Part shown: positions 32,903 through 47,900 of the stretch, piece by piece | Layout of the letters: every line of letters begins with the position of its first letter | Numbering within the stretch: position 1 is the first letter of the stretch | DNA from: Cristatella mucedo | Taxonomy: Eukaryota; Bryozoa; Phylactolaemata; Cristatellidae | Length of the DNA: 64,000 nucleotides | Assembly: GCA_009760855.2 (NCBI GenBank) | Contig: WPIO01000177.1 | Span: 1 to 64,000, forward strand | Direction of reading: 5' to 3' | The notes under the pieces: model-generated | What the model was told of the DNA's origin: nothing | The model's input: only the letters and a program-made list of their open reading frames with translations | Database searches by the model: none | Translations under genes and position numbers: made by a program

Positions 32903-35900
32903 CTGAAATGAACACGGTTTTTACAGCATTGTAGTGGTCATAACCGTCCAGTCACTTACGTGCAAAAAGAGGAAAGAACGTGTTATCAGCTCAATAACAA
33001 CCAGCAAGTCTCTGTTTTTGCATAGCACATATAGTTTTGCTTAGGTTTTGGATTTTATACCCGATCTCAATTTTTTGCATGTCACAGTTAATGTCTGCAA
33101 TAACGCTTACGAATACTTGCGAGCATAAGGGCTCCCAGTAGCGGCCGTCCAAGCCATTATACTCTTGGGCCTGCTAACGACCAGGAAGTAGTGTCTTCCA
33201 AGCCAGCTCCGAAGGTCGGTGGGCAGACTCTGAGGCATCTGCTAGGATGCCGTATATGCTGGGGCAAAAAAGGCAAGCACAAAGCAGGCTAATCGCAAGA
33301 CATTTTTCCCATCGTTTTGGGCAGCTGTCTGGCATTGCTAAAATGTGAAACCAAATTGCTAAAAAGTGGAACTATAAGGGTCTGATGGACCAAGTATGCA
33401 TAAGGGTAAATGTCTAGAAAACAACATTTTTTAAACAATCAAATATTTGCTTAGATTAACTTTCAAAATACATGATAGAAATGGAATCAGAAGTTTTGAC
33501 AATTGCCACACAAAAGGGAAAAATAACTGCATAAACCATGTATAACCCAAAAGTAAATTAGAAGCAAAATATTTACAAATACAATTGTTTTACCGATCCC
33601 TGCCTCACATGCGTGAATTGTGTCCTAATTTTTTAAATCGTGGTACATCAAGATGTAGTTTTTCCGTTTGTTGTGGGCCATACTTATGATCTTTAAACAG
33701 ATTTATTTGAAGTGCAGATTCGAGCCTTGTAAAGCCCGTAACTTGGCTAACTCTTCACGGATAAACGTCATATTTCAAATGTGAGTACATACATGTCATC
33801 AAACGTCCGGGAGATTCATTTTCTGTAATATTGAGAATTTATAACAATACTTATCCAACGGCAATCAGAATAAACTACTACAGTTATGTACAAGCAGCAC
33901 TGAACTCATATTTCAAATTTCTTGTTTATCCGTGAAGTCTTCGCCGGGAGATGAAATTTACCCATTACCAAATTACCCAACGAATCTGTTTACAAGTCCC
34001 AAGCATGGACTTCAACAAGTAACCAACACGTACCTCAAAGTACCAAGGCTCAAGAATTTAGGGCACAAATCCCATATTAATCAAATCAGTAATTTGTTCT
34101 TTGCAAATATGCTGCTTCCGATTTACATAGTTTACATAACCATTATTTCTTTTGTGTAGAAATTGTCCAGCTTTCGATTCCAAGTATAAAATAATTATCG
34201 TTTGAAAGGTATCCGTAATAAATATTCGACTGTTGCACAAATGTTTTAGTATTTCCTAGGCATTTATAGTTTCAAGTCCTCAAAAAATCTGCAACGTACA
34301 AGGGACCTGACACGAGCTACATTTTTAAAACACAAAAAAGTAACTTGAAAGTTGTTTGCTGTTCAATGAGAAGCCAAAGACTACTCAGAAAACGATTCCA
34401 GCCTGGTCTTAGTCTTTGCCCCCAACTTAGTCAACTAGCTTCATTCAAAAGGGGCTGCACAAGCCTCTGTGATTGCCTCGGTCGGCACAAAAAGAAGCAA
34501 AATTTAGTAGTACAGTTATGCAGGGAAAAGTGCACGGACAAGGCATTCTGACGAAAAGTGATCGAAAGTCGTTCCTGATAGTATCGATATAAAGAAGCTT
34601 CAGTGCCATGAAATTGGACCTTTCTAATAAAACTCGAGACTGAGTTGCTTTACATAATGACGCCTAGATTTCGGACACATTCCGAAGGTAATTAAAGCAG
34701 TCACTCGCAGTTACAGTCAGAGGCCTCGGCCATCAAGCTTAGAGGCTCTATAAGCAAAAATATTTAGCTATTGATTAGCTTAAAAAACTAATGGCGTTCA
34801 GAAAATATGTACCCAAAATTGAAGCAGGCTTTGCAGAGTTGAAATCTTTGGGATCCAAAGAGATACAAAATCATCGGTAAAGAAATGGCATTAAATGCAA
34901 TCGATCGCATGGTCTTGGGGGGGGGGAGTAGCATAAATCTGACAGTAGTAGTAGAGCCGTAGGCCACTGCAGCTGGCTATGAATATGGCTGCAAGGCTAG
35001 TTTTCAAGTCCCAGAGGTTTGAACACGTGTCTCCTTTGCTAAAAGAGCTAGGATAGCTGCCGGTTAATCCACGGATACAGAGCAAAGTTCTTATGCTGAC
35101 CCACAAGGCCCGCCACGGCTTGGCTCCTCCGTACCTAGCTGAACTGCTGCACCAGTTCCAGCCACTTCATACCCTCAGGTCCTGTATTGACAATACATTT
35201 AACTGTTTCATTCCTCCGCTTAAAGACCGTTGGCGACAGAAGTTTTCGCTCTTTAAGTCCTAGACTGTGGAACTCGCTTCCACAATTCTTGTGCAATGAC
35301 AGCTACTCTCCTGCTGTCAACTATGGCACATCTTTTTCAGTGGTCCTGAACTGCTAGTTCTATGCTACTCACTACATCAACTGCTCTCCTGACTCGGCTG
35401 TGCTTCCCACTTTTTCTTTGTTGCGTGAGGTGAAATCTGTTGGTTACCGAATGTGTACCCAAAGCCGCTTAGGCTGTGAGTTCGCTATACAAAGCTCTTT
35501 TGCCTCATCCACTTAGTCAGTATAGCTTTGTGAAGTTACAGGCGGGAGATACATTACCTTACATAAGGAAAGCCAACTGTAACTTGGTGGCAACCCAAGT
35601 CTGAGAGAACAATGTGTGACCTTGCACGCCGTGGATAATAGATTAGCAGTAACGATCTCAACTGCATGACAAAAAGCAGCAAACAATATACACACCACGA
35701 GCAACACTGCTACGATTAAGGGCTATCTCTCACAAAAGCGACCATATCACACTCATATGAGCGCTCTGTAGCTATTCGCGATTACGAACACTCGTAGCAA
35801 CCGTTAACGTTAACAATTATACATTTAACATTACATTAAATGAACAAATTGTATGCCTGAACATGTATGCCTGCACAACCCACCCAGATTTTTGAACGAG

Positions 35901-38900
35901 CAAACCTTGCTCATTGTTCTTTTGCACTTAGGAGAAGTATGCATAGAATTGCACCAGAATGCACTTTATGAAGCGCTCCTTGTATTTTAACAACCACATA
36001 TGGGTTTGACGTTCTGAAAGCAATTGAAAATACGCTGGTGCCGTCAAAAGTGTACGGGACTTCTGGAAATGGGCAAATACTGATGATCCAAACCTTTCCA
36101 GGTGGACTGGCACTGAAGCAGAACACCACACTAATCCCAGTACCAATTCATGCTAAATAAAGTAGTCACATTTAGAAGCAGAAGTAGCAAATTCCACAGA
36201 AAATACCTTCTTAAAGTAAAAAAATACGTTAAGAATTACCACAATTTAATTGTAAGGAACCTCGTTAAAATAGCAAGTGCATCGAATGTTTTGGCATGTG
36301 CAGTGACATCAGCTAGAAAGCTAGCTCAGATTGTTTTATTTAACACCAAATTTAGAAATGGTCGAGTAAACGTGAGCTTACGTCTGCCTAGAGGTGCATA
36401 TATAGACAGCCACACGCACACACGAACACTAACGCACACTCATACAGTCACATTCGAGCAAACCTTTATACTTTTTTATCTGCACACGAACTCACGCATG
36501 CAAGCATACACATCCGTGAAGTTACAACAACATACCATGAGCACTGTCCAAATAAATATTACCTCAAAGCACGTTAAAAACAGCAGCTGGCAACTGGCCA
36601 ATACTGTGTGAATTATCCTATTACGTAAAACATGACTTAGAGAGAGCTGTATGAACGGATGCAATGTCCGTTTAAGTCAGCATCTCCCACATGGTCATAA
36701 CTATTCAGGGGAGGCAATTATCAGGCAGGGGAGGGTTAAAAAATCTGCATTATGTATGTAGCAGCAATTGAGATGCGTGTCACTAGTGCAGTAGCTATGT
36801 GGCTGAGCAAGAGTGCTGAGTCAACGGCCTTGCTCCCGGATGGGGCCAGATGAATAGGTGAAAACAGCCCATTAAGAGGTAGGTTCTGCCCCAAAAAACG
36901 GCACCATCCTTTGCTCGTGTAAGCCTCTAAGGATTTCTGTTTCACATAGGCATTAAATATTATTAATAATAACTATGTAATTCATTTGTATGGTGGCTTA
37001 AGAAAACCGAATCTCTATCAAGACGTTTCATATATGCACAGGACTCGAGACCAAGAACTCTCGGTCATAGAAAGCAAGCACCTAAACCCTGGCTAGGTCA
37101 TACCTGGCGGCATAATGATACTAATAACTACAAATTTGTGTAGCACCAAGAGGTCTAAATCTCTATCTAGGCTTTTTAAATATGCTGCAGAGGAAGCATA
37201 TCAATTGTTTAGCGATAACATTCACAGGATCGGTAAGCATAAACACACTAAGGACAATTCGAGCGACCCTAAAAATGGTGTGAGAAACTGGTGTTTTTAA
37301 TTTCTATTTGAAATTTATGAAGGAGCGTAGATGTCGTGACGACAGTAGGGAATGAGTTCAGGGCTTTTGAAGCACACGAACTAAAGACACTGTCTCCAAA
37401 TAATTTAAGATTTGTCAGAGGCACGACAAAACAATTTGAATAAATAGAGCAGGTGGTATGATGCCTAGCCTGACTAGGCAGTAGTTCGGATTGGTAAGCC
37501 AGAGCAAGAGAATGAGGGGGAATAACACTGAGTGACACAACTTTAAAGTAAATGGGCAGGTCTGCGGGCAGGCAATAAAGCAGGTCTGTGATAACGAGCG
37601 TTATAAGGCAATAGCAACAAGCTGTGAGGCTGGGTGCCACAAATGCATTGACCAACTTGGATGTGGTTTCACTGTCAAAGGAAGTTCGAATGTTTACAAT
37701 GTCCTGCATTATTCAGAGCACCTTTTCTATTACCCTAGACTCAGTCGCATAAGCAGCACATCACCAGCAATTAAACACATGACTAAAAGCGATGCACAAT
37801 AGATTACCTTGTCTCTGGGTCTGGGTAACCAGAACGTAATGATCTGAGTCCAGCAGCCGTGAAATTCTCCCAAGAGGTGTATCAGGCAAAACCTGTTCGA
37901 AAGACATTTGCAATATGCAACAAAGGCTCAACCCTTCGACACAACTTTCAGTCCAAAATCCACTCGATGAACAAAACAGCATTCACAAAACGTCATCACG
38001 ACGATAGCACACTCGAGTTGGTGCACGCAAGTTAGCTCAATTTGGCTGCTCCAAGAAGAAACTTGCTTCGTTGGACCTGCTGTAGCACTCAGCAGCAGCG
38101 ATAGAGCTACCTTGTGGCACTAACTATCCCATCGCTGCTGCTGCTGCTGCTCGAGGACACCACTGGAGACGGCCAGTGGCCTCGTTGTTGGCCATAGAGC
38201 TGGCAGAATTCAGGCAGGCCAGGGCAAGATTATTTGGTATGTTTAGGCGATTGTTGATCGCTAGATGGATGTTAAGAGATGTTAACAAAAATTAATGCGT
38301 GGTATGACTATAGCAAAACTTTGCTCGGTATGTAGAAGCTCTGTTAGGCCGATGCAATCTCTGTGGACCAGACTCGGTGGACGTAACTCCAGCTGTTTCT
38401 TCCTTTTTATGCTAGTCTTTGAAGCTGTAAGCACAGGAAAAAGTTTGGAACTTCTGGCTGTCCCCTCCCAAAATTGAACCGTGTGCCAGGCCAGCAAAAG
38501 CTGTAGTGACCCACTCAAAGACAGATTTGGCCTAGCATGGGCTTGGAGGGGGGGTAAGATCGCTCACATTCGCCTGAAAGCAACAGGCAACAGAGCCTGC
38601 TACATCGACTTTTGTATTCGACTCTACAGCTTAAAATGAGGTCGCCAAATATGTGACACGGCTTCTGCCGTGGTTAGCCAAAAGATCTATGTAGAGTCAA
38701 ATTGTACTCCATGCCATTTCCATTACGTGAAAACATATTTGTACACGGTAAATGCGAGACTCCGAGCTGTCTGCTATGCTTTGTTCGTTCATTGCCAAGA
38801 ACACTTGGATGAACGATTTTCTGGAAAAGTCCCATTTGATATCCAAATATTTGGACGTCCGTGCTTTCTTATAGCCACTATTTGGTGGGACTGCTAGCTT

Positions 38901-41900
38901 TCCTTTAAAGTTCAAATGAAAGGGGACGTAATTAAAGGTCTGCCCTCAGCACCTCAGATCTAATGGAAAAAATGCAAAATGAACACGTGCTTGATTCTCG
39001 ACTTTGATGTAAGCAAATTTACCAACCAACCCTTGAAATGCACTCCTGCCACACGATTATTCTGAAAACAGAACATGTATGCCTGCACAAGCCACCCAGA
39101 TTTTTGAACGAACAAACCTTGATCATTGTTCTTTTGCACTTAGGAGGAGTATGCATAGAATTGCACCAGAATGCACTTTATGAAGCATTCCTTGTATGTT
39201 AAGAACCATACATTGATTTGACCTTATTAAAGCAATGGAAAACATGCTGGTGCGTTCAAAAGTGTATGGGACTGCTGGAAATGGAGCAAATACTGATGAT
39301 CAAGACCTTTAAAGGTGGACTGGCACAGATACAGAACACCACACTAATCCCAGTACCAATTCATGCTATATAAAGTAGTCACATTTAGAAGCAGAAGTAG
39401 AAAATTCCACAGCAAATACCCTCTTAAAGTAAAAGATATACGTTAAGAATTACCACAATTTAATTGTAAGGACCCTCATTAAAATAGCAAGTGCATCGAA
39501 TGTTTTTGCCTGTGCAGTGACATTAGCTAGAAAGCAAGCTCAGATTGTTTCCTCTAACACCAAATTTAGAAATGGCTGAGTAGTGAACAAGCAATGCAAG
39601 ATAGGCAAAGCAAGGGAGATTTCTGCCTTCACGAAAGGTGCCAAGCTAAAAAAGGCAAGCATTTCTAAGGAGCTCAAGATTTCCAAGCAGTTTGAGTGCA
39701 ACAATAGTAAGAAGCAATTGCAAATTGATGCAGTGGCATTGAAGGAGTGGTATAGTCGCCTTAAGCTGACAAACGATTGTTATGACAAAGTCATAAAAAA
39801 CAAAAAAGAACAGACTGGTACCTAGGAAAAGTGTTTCCAGGAAATTAAATTACAGCAGCGCTTAATTGGAGATTTCTATGGAGGAAAAACCAGCATGGTA
39901 TACTCTAAAGACTGACCATCATAAAACTTAATTTATACAAAGCAAAAATTAAGTTGCCTGCAACAGGCCAGTGACCACGCCCCGACCTTGGCTAACAGTG
40001 AACAAGTTTTGCGGACCGATGACTAGAAGTTCACCATTTTCAAAAAAGGTAAGAGAACTATTGAAAGTCTAGGCATTACTAAAGCATACCACGACGACTG
40101 CTGCCAGAAAAAGGTAACGTTTGGCTGAGCTAGAGGGCATGGGGCTGTGTGAGGGATCGTGTATACAATGTAAGTACAATTCGTTTGTACAGCACCCTAA
40201 GAAAACTAAATCTCAATTCAGGCGTTTCAGATATGTCATCGTACTCGAGCCTACGACCTCGGTCAGTCCCTTGTCCGGACGAGCACCTTACGTGGATGGC
40301 ATTGGGGCTGTGTGAGGGAACGTGGATGGCATAGGGGCTGTGTGAAAAAATATGGATGGCATTAGGGCTGTGTGAGGGAACTCGACTCTTGAAGCTGCGA
40401 TTGAGATGAGGCCCTACGAGAGATAAGATTGCCTAAGCAGCCGAAAGCTCGTTTGGGGGTAGACAATAGCCATCGGTGGATGACTCGGCAGCACCTCAGA
40501 AACCCATGCACTGACAGCAGATGTGGGAACATCCATCTACCACAAACTGCCTCCAGCTGTCAGGTAGGTTTGGAACAAACAATGGCTGGACAGTGCAAAA
40601 ATAATGCATGCATGGAATGTAAGCTCTGCTGGAAGAGTACAGAGAGGAGGGAGAGGGCTAGATCCATCGATGCCGGCAGCTGTCTTGAGTGTGTAGACTG
40701 GGCTTGGCCGGCTAGGTTTCTGCTAATCGGGTGCTGGGTGTTGAGGTCAGGAGACTTGTTGCTCGGTGTCGCTACTCAGCCTGACGACAGGTCATATTGA
40801 GGGCTGTCACATACTGGTGCGTTTCAGCTAGCACAAGATCTCTATCACCTAGAAACAACTATGAACTTGCATAAATATTAAGGACATTGTAAACAAATGT
40901 CGGTATTCCAATTGCGATGGCCCTGTAAAGGCTAAATTTTACATAACACTCAGAGAAAGATCCTAAGAGCAACAAACTGGTTAGAAGAGCACTTTTCGAC
41001 AATATCCGTATTACTCACTAGTACCCTACACTGACTGCATTGCCAATGCCAAGCAGACTGATCTGAACTCCATCGATAATCTTTGGGGATACTTTAGAGC
41101 TAAGTGTAAAATCGTCAGCCATTCCTGTCACCTCAGAAGATTTCTTATTTGAGGCACCATGTCACTGTTTGCGAGAAATGGCTCCGGAGGCGTTATGCTT
41201 GTGATAATCATGCCATCCATATCAATCGGTATATAAGAGGTGAAGTGAATAGAAAATCCTGGTGGAGGACTTCCTGTAAAGTAATTTATTAAATGAATGC
41301 TAATGTGCAACATGTTTAACTATATGCTCAACATGTTCACCTACCACCATGACTGTATGCAAATGCAAAGTAATACTCCCTGAGAACAGTACAGGATGAT
41401 TACCAGAGAAAGCAGCAAACTTTCCGGCAAGTTTGGCCAAACGGCATTAGTAAGAATATCTAGACATGAGGAGACTTTGCCAGTGTCCCGAAGTTTCACT
41501 CCAGAAGCTGTGGCTGAGTCTCGGTTCCATTCAAGAGAAAATGTTTTGCAACAACCTGTATTGCCAACATGGATCCTAGTGCTGCCGTGGAATCAGCAAC
41601 AGTTGGGGCGTTGCTATGGCATACATGCTTAAAGGTCAGCAAATACATTCACGACCAATTCTTATGACATTTTATCGATCCATAGGATAGCAAAGGGGTC
41701 AGAAGGAAGCCTGCTTGGCCAAGAGAGCTGCAACCCACTACTTACGTAGTATCTGCTACTCCCGAAGAAACCTTGAAACAACAAGAAAACTAACAGCTAA
41801 CTCCAGGCATACCAGGTGGTTTCATGTCTTCGGCTGACTAGATTACATAAATGTACAAAGACAGCTAAGCCGCGACGGCACGAACATGTGGCATGCTGGG

Positions 41901-44900
41901 GCCATCAACCTCATCACGAGGCTTTATCAAGTAGGTCAACAGTCGAGGAAAGAAACCCCACCTATAACTCCACAGCTTGCTGAGCATTCAGAATCGGTCT
42001 GCTCCCACGCTAGCTTAGCATCAGGCTATAGCAAGCTTTCCCACCTAGCAGTCGCTAGGCGCTTCAAAAATACATGTGTGCCAGCTCTGACAATATCCAC
42101 ACCCACTCGTGAAAATTTACAAGTGATAGCCTAGCGCTCTCTAAATGACCCAGAGGCAGGATTCTCAAGTCGTTAGTCTTTAGCCATTACTGCGTTAGTG
42201 GGTAGCACACTACAACTATGGCATTGAGGCAAACAGGAGAATCGCGTAAGGCCCATACCGCCGCCAATGCCATGCTGCAATCATTCTCCACACAGAATGT
42301 GGCTTTTCGCAAACACTTAGCACTTATGCAACGTCACTTGTATTCGTATTGTTAAACTCACAGCATTAGTGAAAATAGTAGAAGTACAAAATGGAATGCA
42401 AAATGTAACATCGATATTTGACCGAGGTATCAGACAGAGTCGCTCTCGGCATTATTAATGACACGAATGATCCCAGAACAACAAGTTGCACCATGCTACA
42501 AGGAATATGGCTCATCGGAGCAACCGCAGTTGGCATTCGCTGGCAGGCAGACGCACAAGAGCCGACGTTACTTCAAAAGGGCCACAGCACGTGACTGAGC
42601 AGCCGATACCAAGAGCTCAAGGTGGAACCAGGCATGGCCACGGTCCTACCTCGAGCATTCCAACCTAAATCGTGCCGACACCAGCAGCCGCACTGCACGA
42701 GCTAAGACGGACGTAGCCTGGAATCAGTGGTTACCTGCTTGAACTGTTTATAAATAGCCTTGCTTATGCTATCGGACGTCTTCACATTGCCCTTGGTCAT
42801 CTGTGCCATGATGTTGCCGACTGTAGCCATGCCAAGGATCGTGCTGAAAGTATTAAATATGGAAATAAACTAGCGATAGTACAGTATGCACATAGCCCTG
42901 ACTGAAATAACCTAGACCGGCTATCTACAAAGTTTGCGATTGCTGTTTTGGCCTAAGGGCTAAGGTGCTTGCCTGTAACTGCCGAGGTCAAGGTGCCCAC
43001 CTTTACGACCTAAGTTCTGCGCTCGAACCCTGTGGCCTATGTGAAGCACCTTGATACAGTTTCATTTCTCGTTGAACATTGTAGGAATTAATTAATGTAC
43101 GAATACCTTTATATTTTTTGTCTGTTGACTGCTGGCCGGCGGCAGCATCAGGGAGGCTGCAGCAAGGGTCACAGGTCACTCGGCAGGAGCAGCAGCAGCA
43201 CTTACCCGTCTGCTTGCACGACAGGCACTTGGTCGAAGCTTTCAGCGCTGAGCAGCTCGAGCGTCTCACCGACCGTCACCGACGGCTGAACGGTCAGCGG
43301 AGTACGGAAGCGGAGGGAGCTGACTGGCAGCTGGTACCATCTACAAGCACATCCTGGTCTACCTGGCACGAGAGCACACACCCCCTTCGTCTAGGTGACA
43401 GCAGGCGGCTCAGCGCCGCCTCTCTCCCGACGCGAGCGCTGACGCGTTCGGTTGCACGAGACGCCGCAGCCAGCAGTCGCCTCGAGAGGCTCGATCGGCT
43501 TCTCGGACGGGCCGAGAGCCGGCGGACATGCTGAGCACAGGGTTCGCACGAACCTGCTCTGCGAAGACGGTACGGGGTCGTCGAGGAAGTTTCGGGCCAG
43601 CATCCAGTCGTCGCTCAGGTGCTTGGTCCTAGCAACAAACCAGGCTGCTTTGCGAAATCGCGGAATCGCTCTCCTTAGCGACTGGGGGCGAAAACGTCTG
43701 GCTTGCCGCTGACTTACATGTAGTTACGGATCGAGTCGGGAAGAAGCAGCACGACGCAGCGCTGACCGGCCTTCAGCTTGTAGTCCCTGCACGCCTGCAA
43801 GGCCGACCACATGACGGCACCGCAGCTGCCTCCTGGAAAAAGTACGTGCTCGGCTGCTCGGTCATCTTCGAGCGACGGCGATGCGAGTGAGTTTGCTTGG
43901 CGACGCAGGCACCACATCCAAAAGGAAGTGCACCACATCCAAAAGAAGTGCCTCGACCACCGACCGAGGACGCAAGCAAAGAGGGATGAGGCAGCATCGA
44001 GGACGCCGGTTGCAGGCGGCCGAGCTACCTGCAGCGATACTCAGTTGAACTAAAGCTTGCTGGCAAAATCGAAAAAAGAATCATGGTGGAAATAGATGAT
44101 GGACACGCTACGAAGAATGAAAAAGGAGTAGAAACAGACCCTGGACTCCCTGAACAAGTGGGGGGGGGGGTTGCATGGCTCATGATCGCCGGCTTTGATC
44201 TTCCTGCGAGGTATTTCGACCTCCGGAACGGTCAAAGTCTGGCCCTGCCAGGACATGATCTTAACCGCCCGGCTATCAAAATTACACGGCCACGCGAACA
44301 CGCAGGCTTCGTAAAAGCCACACACTTACGCGAACCCGCCCACCCACACACACACACCCACACACCCACCCCCACACTCACATCCACACCCAGGCCTACA
44401 CCCACACACACATGTGCATGGATGCATTCAGAGAAAGGCGACAGCAACTCACCACACAAAAATCCTTCCTGACGCATTAAGCGTCTTGCCATCAGCAGCG
44501 ATTCCTTGTCTCGGGTTTTGTACCACTTGTCAACCACCTAGGAAGAAGAACCAGGCAGGGTACGAACGGATAACACTGCTGCTTTTCTTTTAATCGGCCA
44601 CTATTTTCCTTGCTATAGTCATATTCGAAATGTCTCGGCACAAGTTCCGTAGGGCGACTGTTACTGTTTGCCAAGCCAAAACAGAGCATTCATCTTACGA
44701 ATCAGGATATCCAAATGTTAGCACACCCTCTAACCCTACATCCCAAAGGTGGAGCAAAAAGTTTCGGTCATGTTTTCAGTTAAACCGAAATCTAACGGCT
44801 TCAGCTTCTGCCGTGGAGTTACCGACAGCACTCGCGAAACAGTGTGCATTCTACGTCCGGCGAAAACGGAAATTGGCTAGAGCCATTTTTACAGCAATCA

Positions 44901-47900
44901 GCCCTAACTGATCTCTAACCCACAGCTGCTCTATGATCGATGCATAAATTCACGTGAGCACAGCACTACCAATACTCCTGCTGTACAGCTGTATGCTGCG
45001 CTTGATCAAGGTAAAACATCGTCTTTTCCAACGTTAAGCAAATAGCAAAAACAAACAGCCCCAAATAACAGGCAACGGTGCCGACAAAGGTTGAACTCGT
45101 CATCCTCAAAAATTTCAGCTGAGGCCAACGACTCTCATCGGAGCCGATGCCAAAGACACGATGAGCATAAAGTCCGGGCAGTCTGCAGAGCCTCGCCAGA
45201 GCGGCTTACCGAGACGTCGCAGACGGTCGGAACGAAGTCGTAACCAATCCCCTCCACTTCGCAAAATGGTCTATCAGCAGTCTCGTTCAAAGCAGGAGGT
45301 TGAGCAAGAATCGACCCGACGGGGTCGACACCGATCACCTGCAAATTGAGCGCCAACGCCTCAGTCAGAAGCCCTGCAAGCCCACTTGCCAACAGACTGC
45401 CGCCAAGACTTCGATCCAAGCAAGCGCACTAGCAGCAGCTGCTGCTCAAGTGTCGATAACTCGGATCGGCAAAAGGCACGGGCTTAGCCAAAAACCACTT
45501 GCCAGGGGATGTGAGAAGCCAAAAAGAGCAAACAAGCAGCAGTGGAAACGGTCGGCAACTAGTAGCAGCTGGGCAGCTCCAGAGGCTGCTTACTTCCTTC
45601 AGAGAATGAGAGGACTACACGGAACGGTGGGCTAAGTGCCAGGGGCCAATTTTGGCAGACGAACTCACAGGAAGCCCATCGACCGCTCACCAATCAAACG
45701 CCCCGACCAAGCAGGACAAGGACGGCCTGTCTTAAGCACTGTCGGTGAACAAGGAGCAAATACCCTCTTCAGCTGCGATAGTAGCTGCTATGATCGCCCA
45801 TGTTTTAAGTGAAGGCTAGCACTACAGTAGCAGGCAGAGAAAGCCGGCTCTGTACAGGCACAGATAATGATTTCAAAATTGCTGTTTCCGATTTCTCTTA
45901 TTGAACTTACTCAAGAGCATTGTCAACTCTTCGATCAATCATGCTGCAATATATTTTCTTTTCACGAGCTATATGAAGGGGAATGTGGACAAATTTAAAT
46001 TTTGCCATTAAAAAAAATAGACTTGCATTAAAGGCATGCCAAGGCGGCTGAGCTCCAAAAGACAATACAAGATGCTAAGAATGATAGCGTTGCTTAGACG
46101 AATATCGGCGTTTTTCTAATAACACCTCGGCAGCCCAACGATTAATGCTTATACCTCATACGTATTGCTCAACTACGTACGGCGTATCACAAGCTTGGCC
46201 ATCCCAAGATCTCATACATAATATCTCTAACACATGACTGAAAAAACTAGGAATGAATAAGAATTAGGCTCTTGAGTCTGTTGACTAATGAAATCGGAAG
46301 TAAATAGAATTTTAAATTCATAAGTAGTGTTTGCACAGACTCGTAAACATTGCTCTGTCAGAACGTGCACGTGCAAACCTAAAGTAAAACTTGGGCTACT
46401 GCTTCGAATAACTGTGAAATGGTGACAGCCTCAAAACCCAGCCGCTGCAGAAGACTGCAAGTCGTTTATCGCCCCACGCACTAGTGCCCTTCGATGTGGA
46501 AACCACTTATCCATAAGACCGATGACTTCCTTAACTCTGTCTAATCTAAGGTTTCAGTTATTTTTATAACAAAACGGCCTAACATTTAAAGGTTTTTCTA
46601 CATGGACGTCGCCAACTGTTGGTTTACTTTTGTTTTGGGATTCGAAATTAGCTATGAGTTATTATAGAAGGCCCAAATGGTTTTTGCCTCTAGAATTGAA
46701 ATTGTGGAGTCAATAAGAATTCCGAGGTGCCGCCTGACTTTCTAGACAGCATACACGTTACAGTTTTACACGGTTTCACGGAAGTTTTACATCAAACAAA
46801 TTTGTGGAGTGGTGTGTCACACTAACTGTACCACTCATATCTTGCATAGCCTCTAACCACGTCTGGCCTGAGGTTGCATCCGAACACAAAATCGGATGCC
46901 TCAACCTTCAAAATTATCGAAGATGCGCCCAGCACAGTCGTTGGGGTCCATTCTTCGATAGGAAACCGTTGGCACATTCACTAAATCTTATTTTATGATT
47001 TCTAATGTTGCTGCCAAAAGCGTTTCTTCGAAAACCCCAACCGATCTCCAACCTGCTTGAGACCACCAAATCGTTCACTTTGCAGCAAACTAGGAGGGAC
47101 GCATGCATAAACTGTAGTCTCGCGGTAAACATATCTTCCAAAACCTCTGTAAACATATGTTCCGGTAGCTCATGCATGCTCACGGTAGCATCATTTTTTA
47201 TTCCACTACTTCGTATATCCAGGCGCATGTATACACATTCGCGGGCACTACACCTCTTATTCAGCAACTGCCAAGGTTTAAAATGCTTCTTGTGATGGAT
47301 AAGGAATTAAGGTATTTTATGAAACTGTCTCCCCCCGAGTCTTTGCTTGTGTTGCATGGGCAAATACTCTTCCCAAAATAATATTAAAAATATTCATATG
47401 ACCAGGCAATAACCCGAACTGGCTTGCTGCTTACAAAAGATATTTCCGACAAAGCAGCTGACATACGACTATGGAATGGCATTGAAGGTGACAGAGCCTC
47501 AGGATGAAGTGCAGTATTAATCTAAATAACAGTGGCTGGTTTGAGAATTCATAAACATGCCCAAATGCGGGCATTAAAAGTCATGTGCCGAATATGATTA
47601 GCAGCCTCGATTCTTAATTTTCAATGATGCACCAAAGAAGTATACTCGCGTTATATTTCTTTAGGTTCCGTCATTCCTTGTTAATTAGAAAACATGGTTG
47701 GAAACTCTTCCTTCATAAACGAGTATTTTATATATTTCATCACTTCGAACGATCTGCAGGCACTACAAGCCTAATGGTATGTTTTCAAATCTTGCCAGTC
47801 TATCTATGCTTTAAGACGGGAGACGACCTTAAATCGATCCCAGCATTTGTGACATCCCATCTCGATTTCTGTAACTCACGGCTTGCTGGTTTGCCAACCT

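Noticed and set aside
41550-41580. Minus-strand VGNTG as the missing CBS PLP-binding exon
   Set aside because: The surrounding residues do not match CBS and the position is in the wrong order, between CBS-domain exons.
43118-43534. Plus-strand open frame of 138 residues
   Set aside because: Antisense shadow of the CBS exons on the minus strand.
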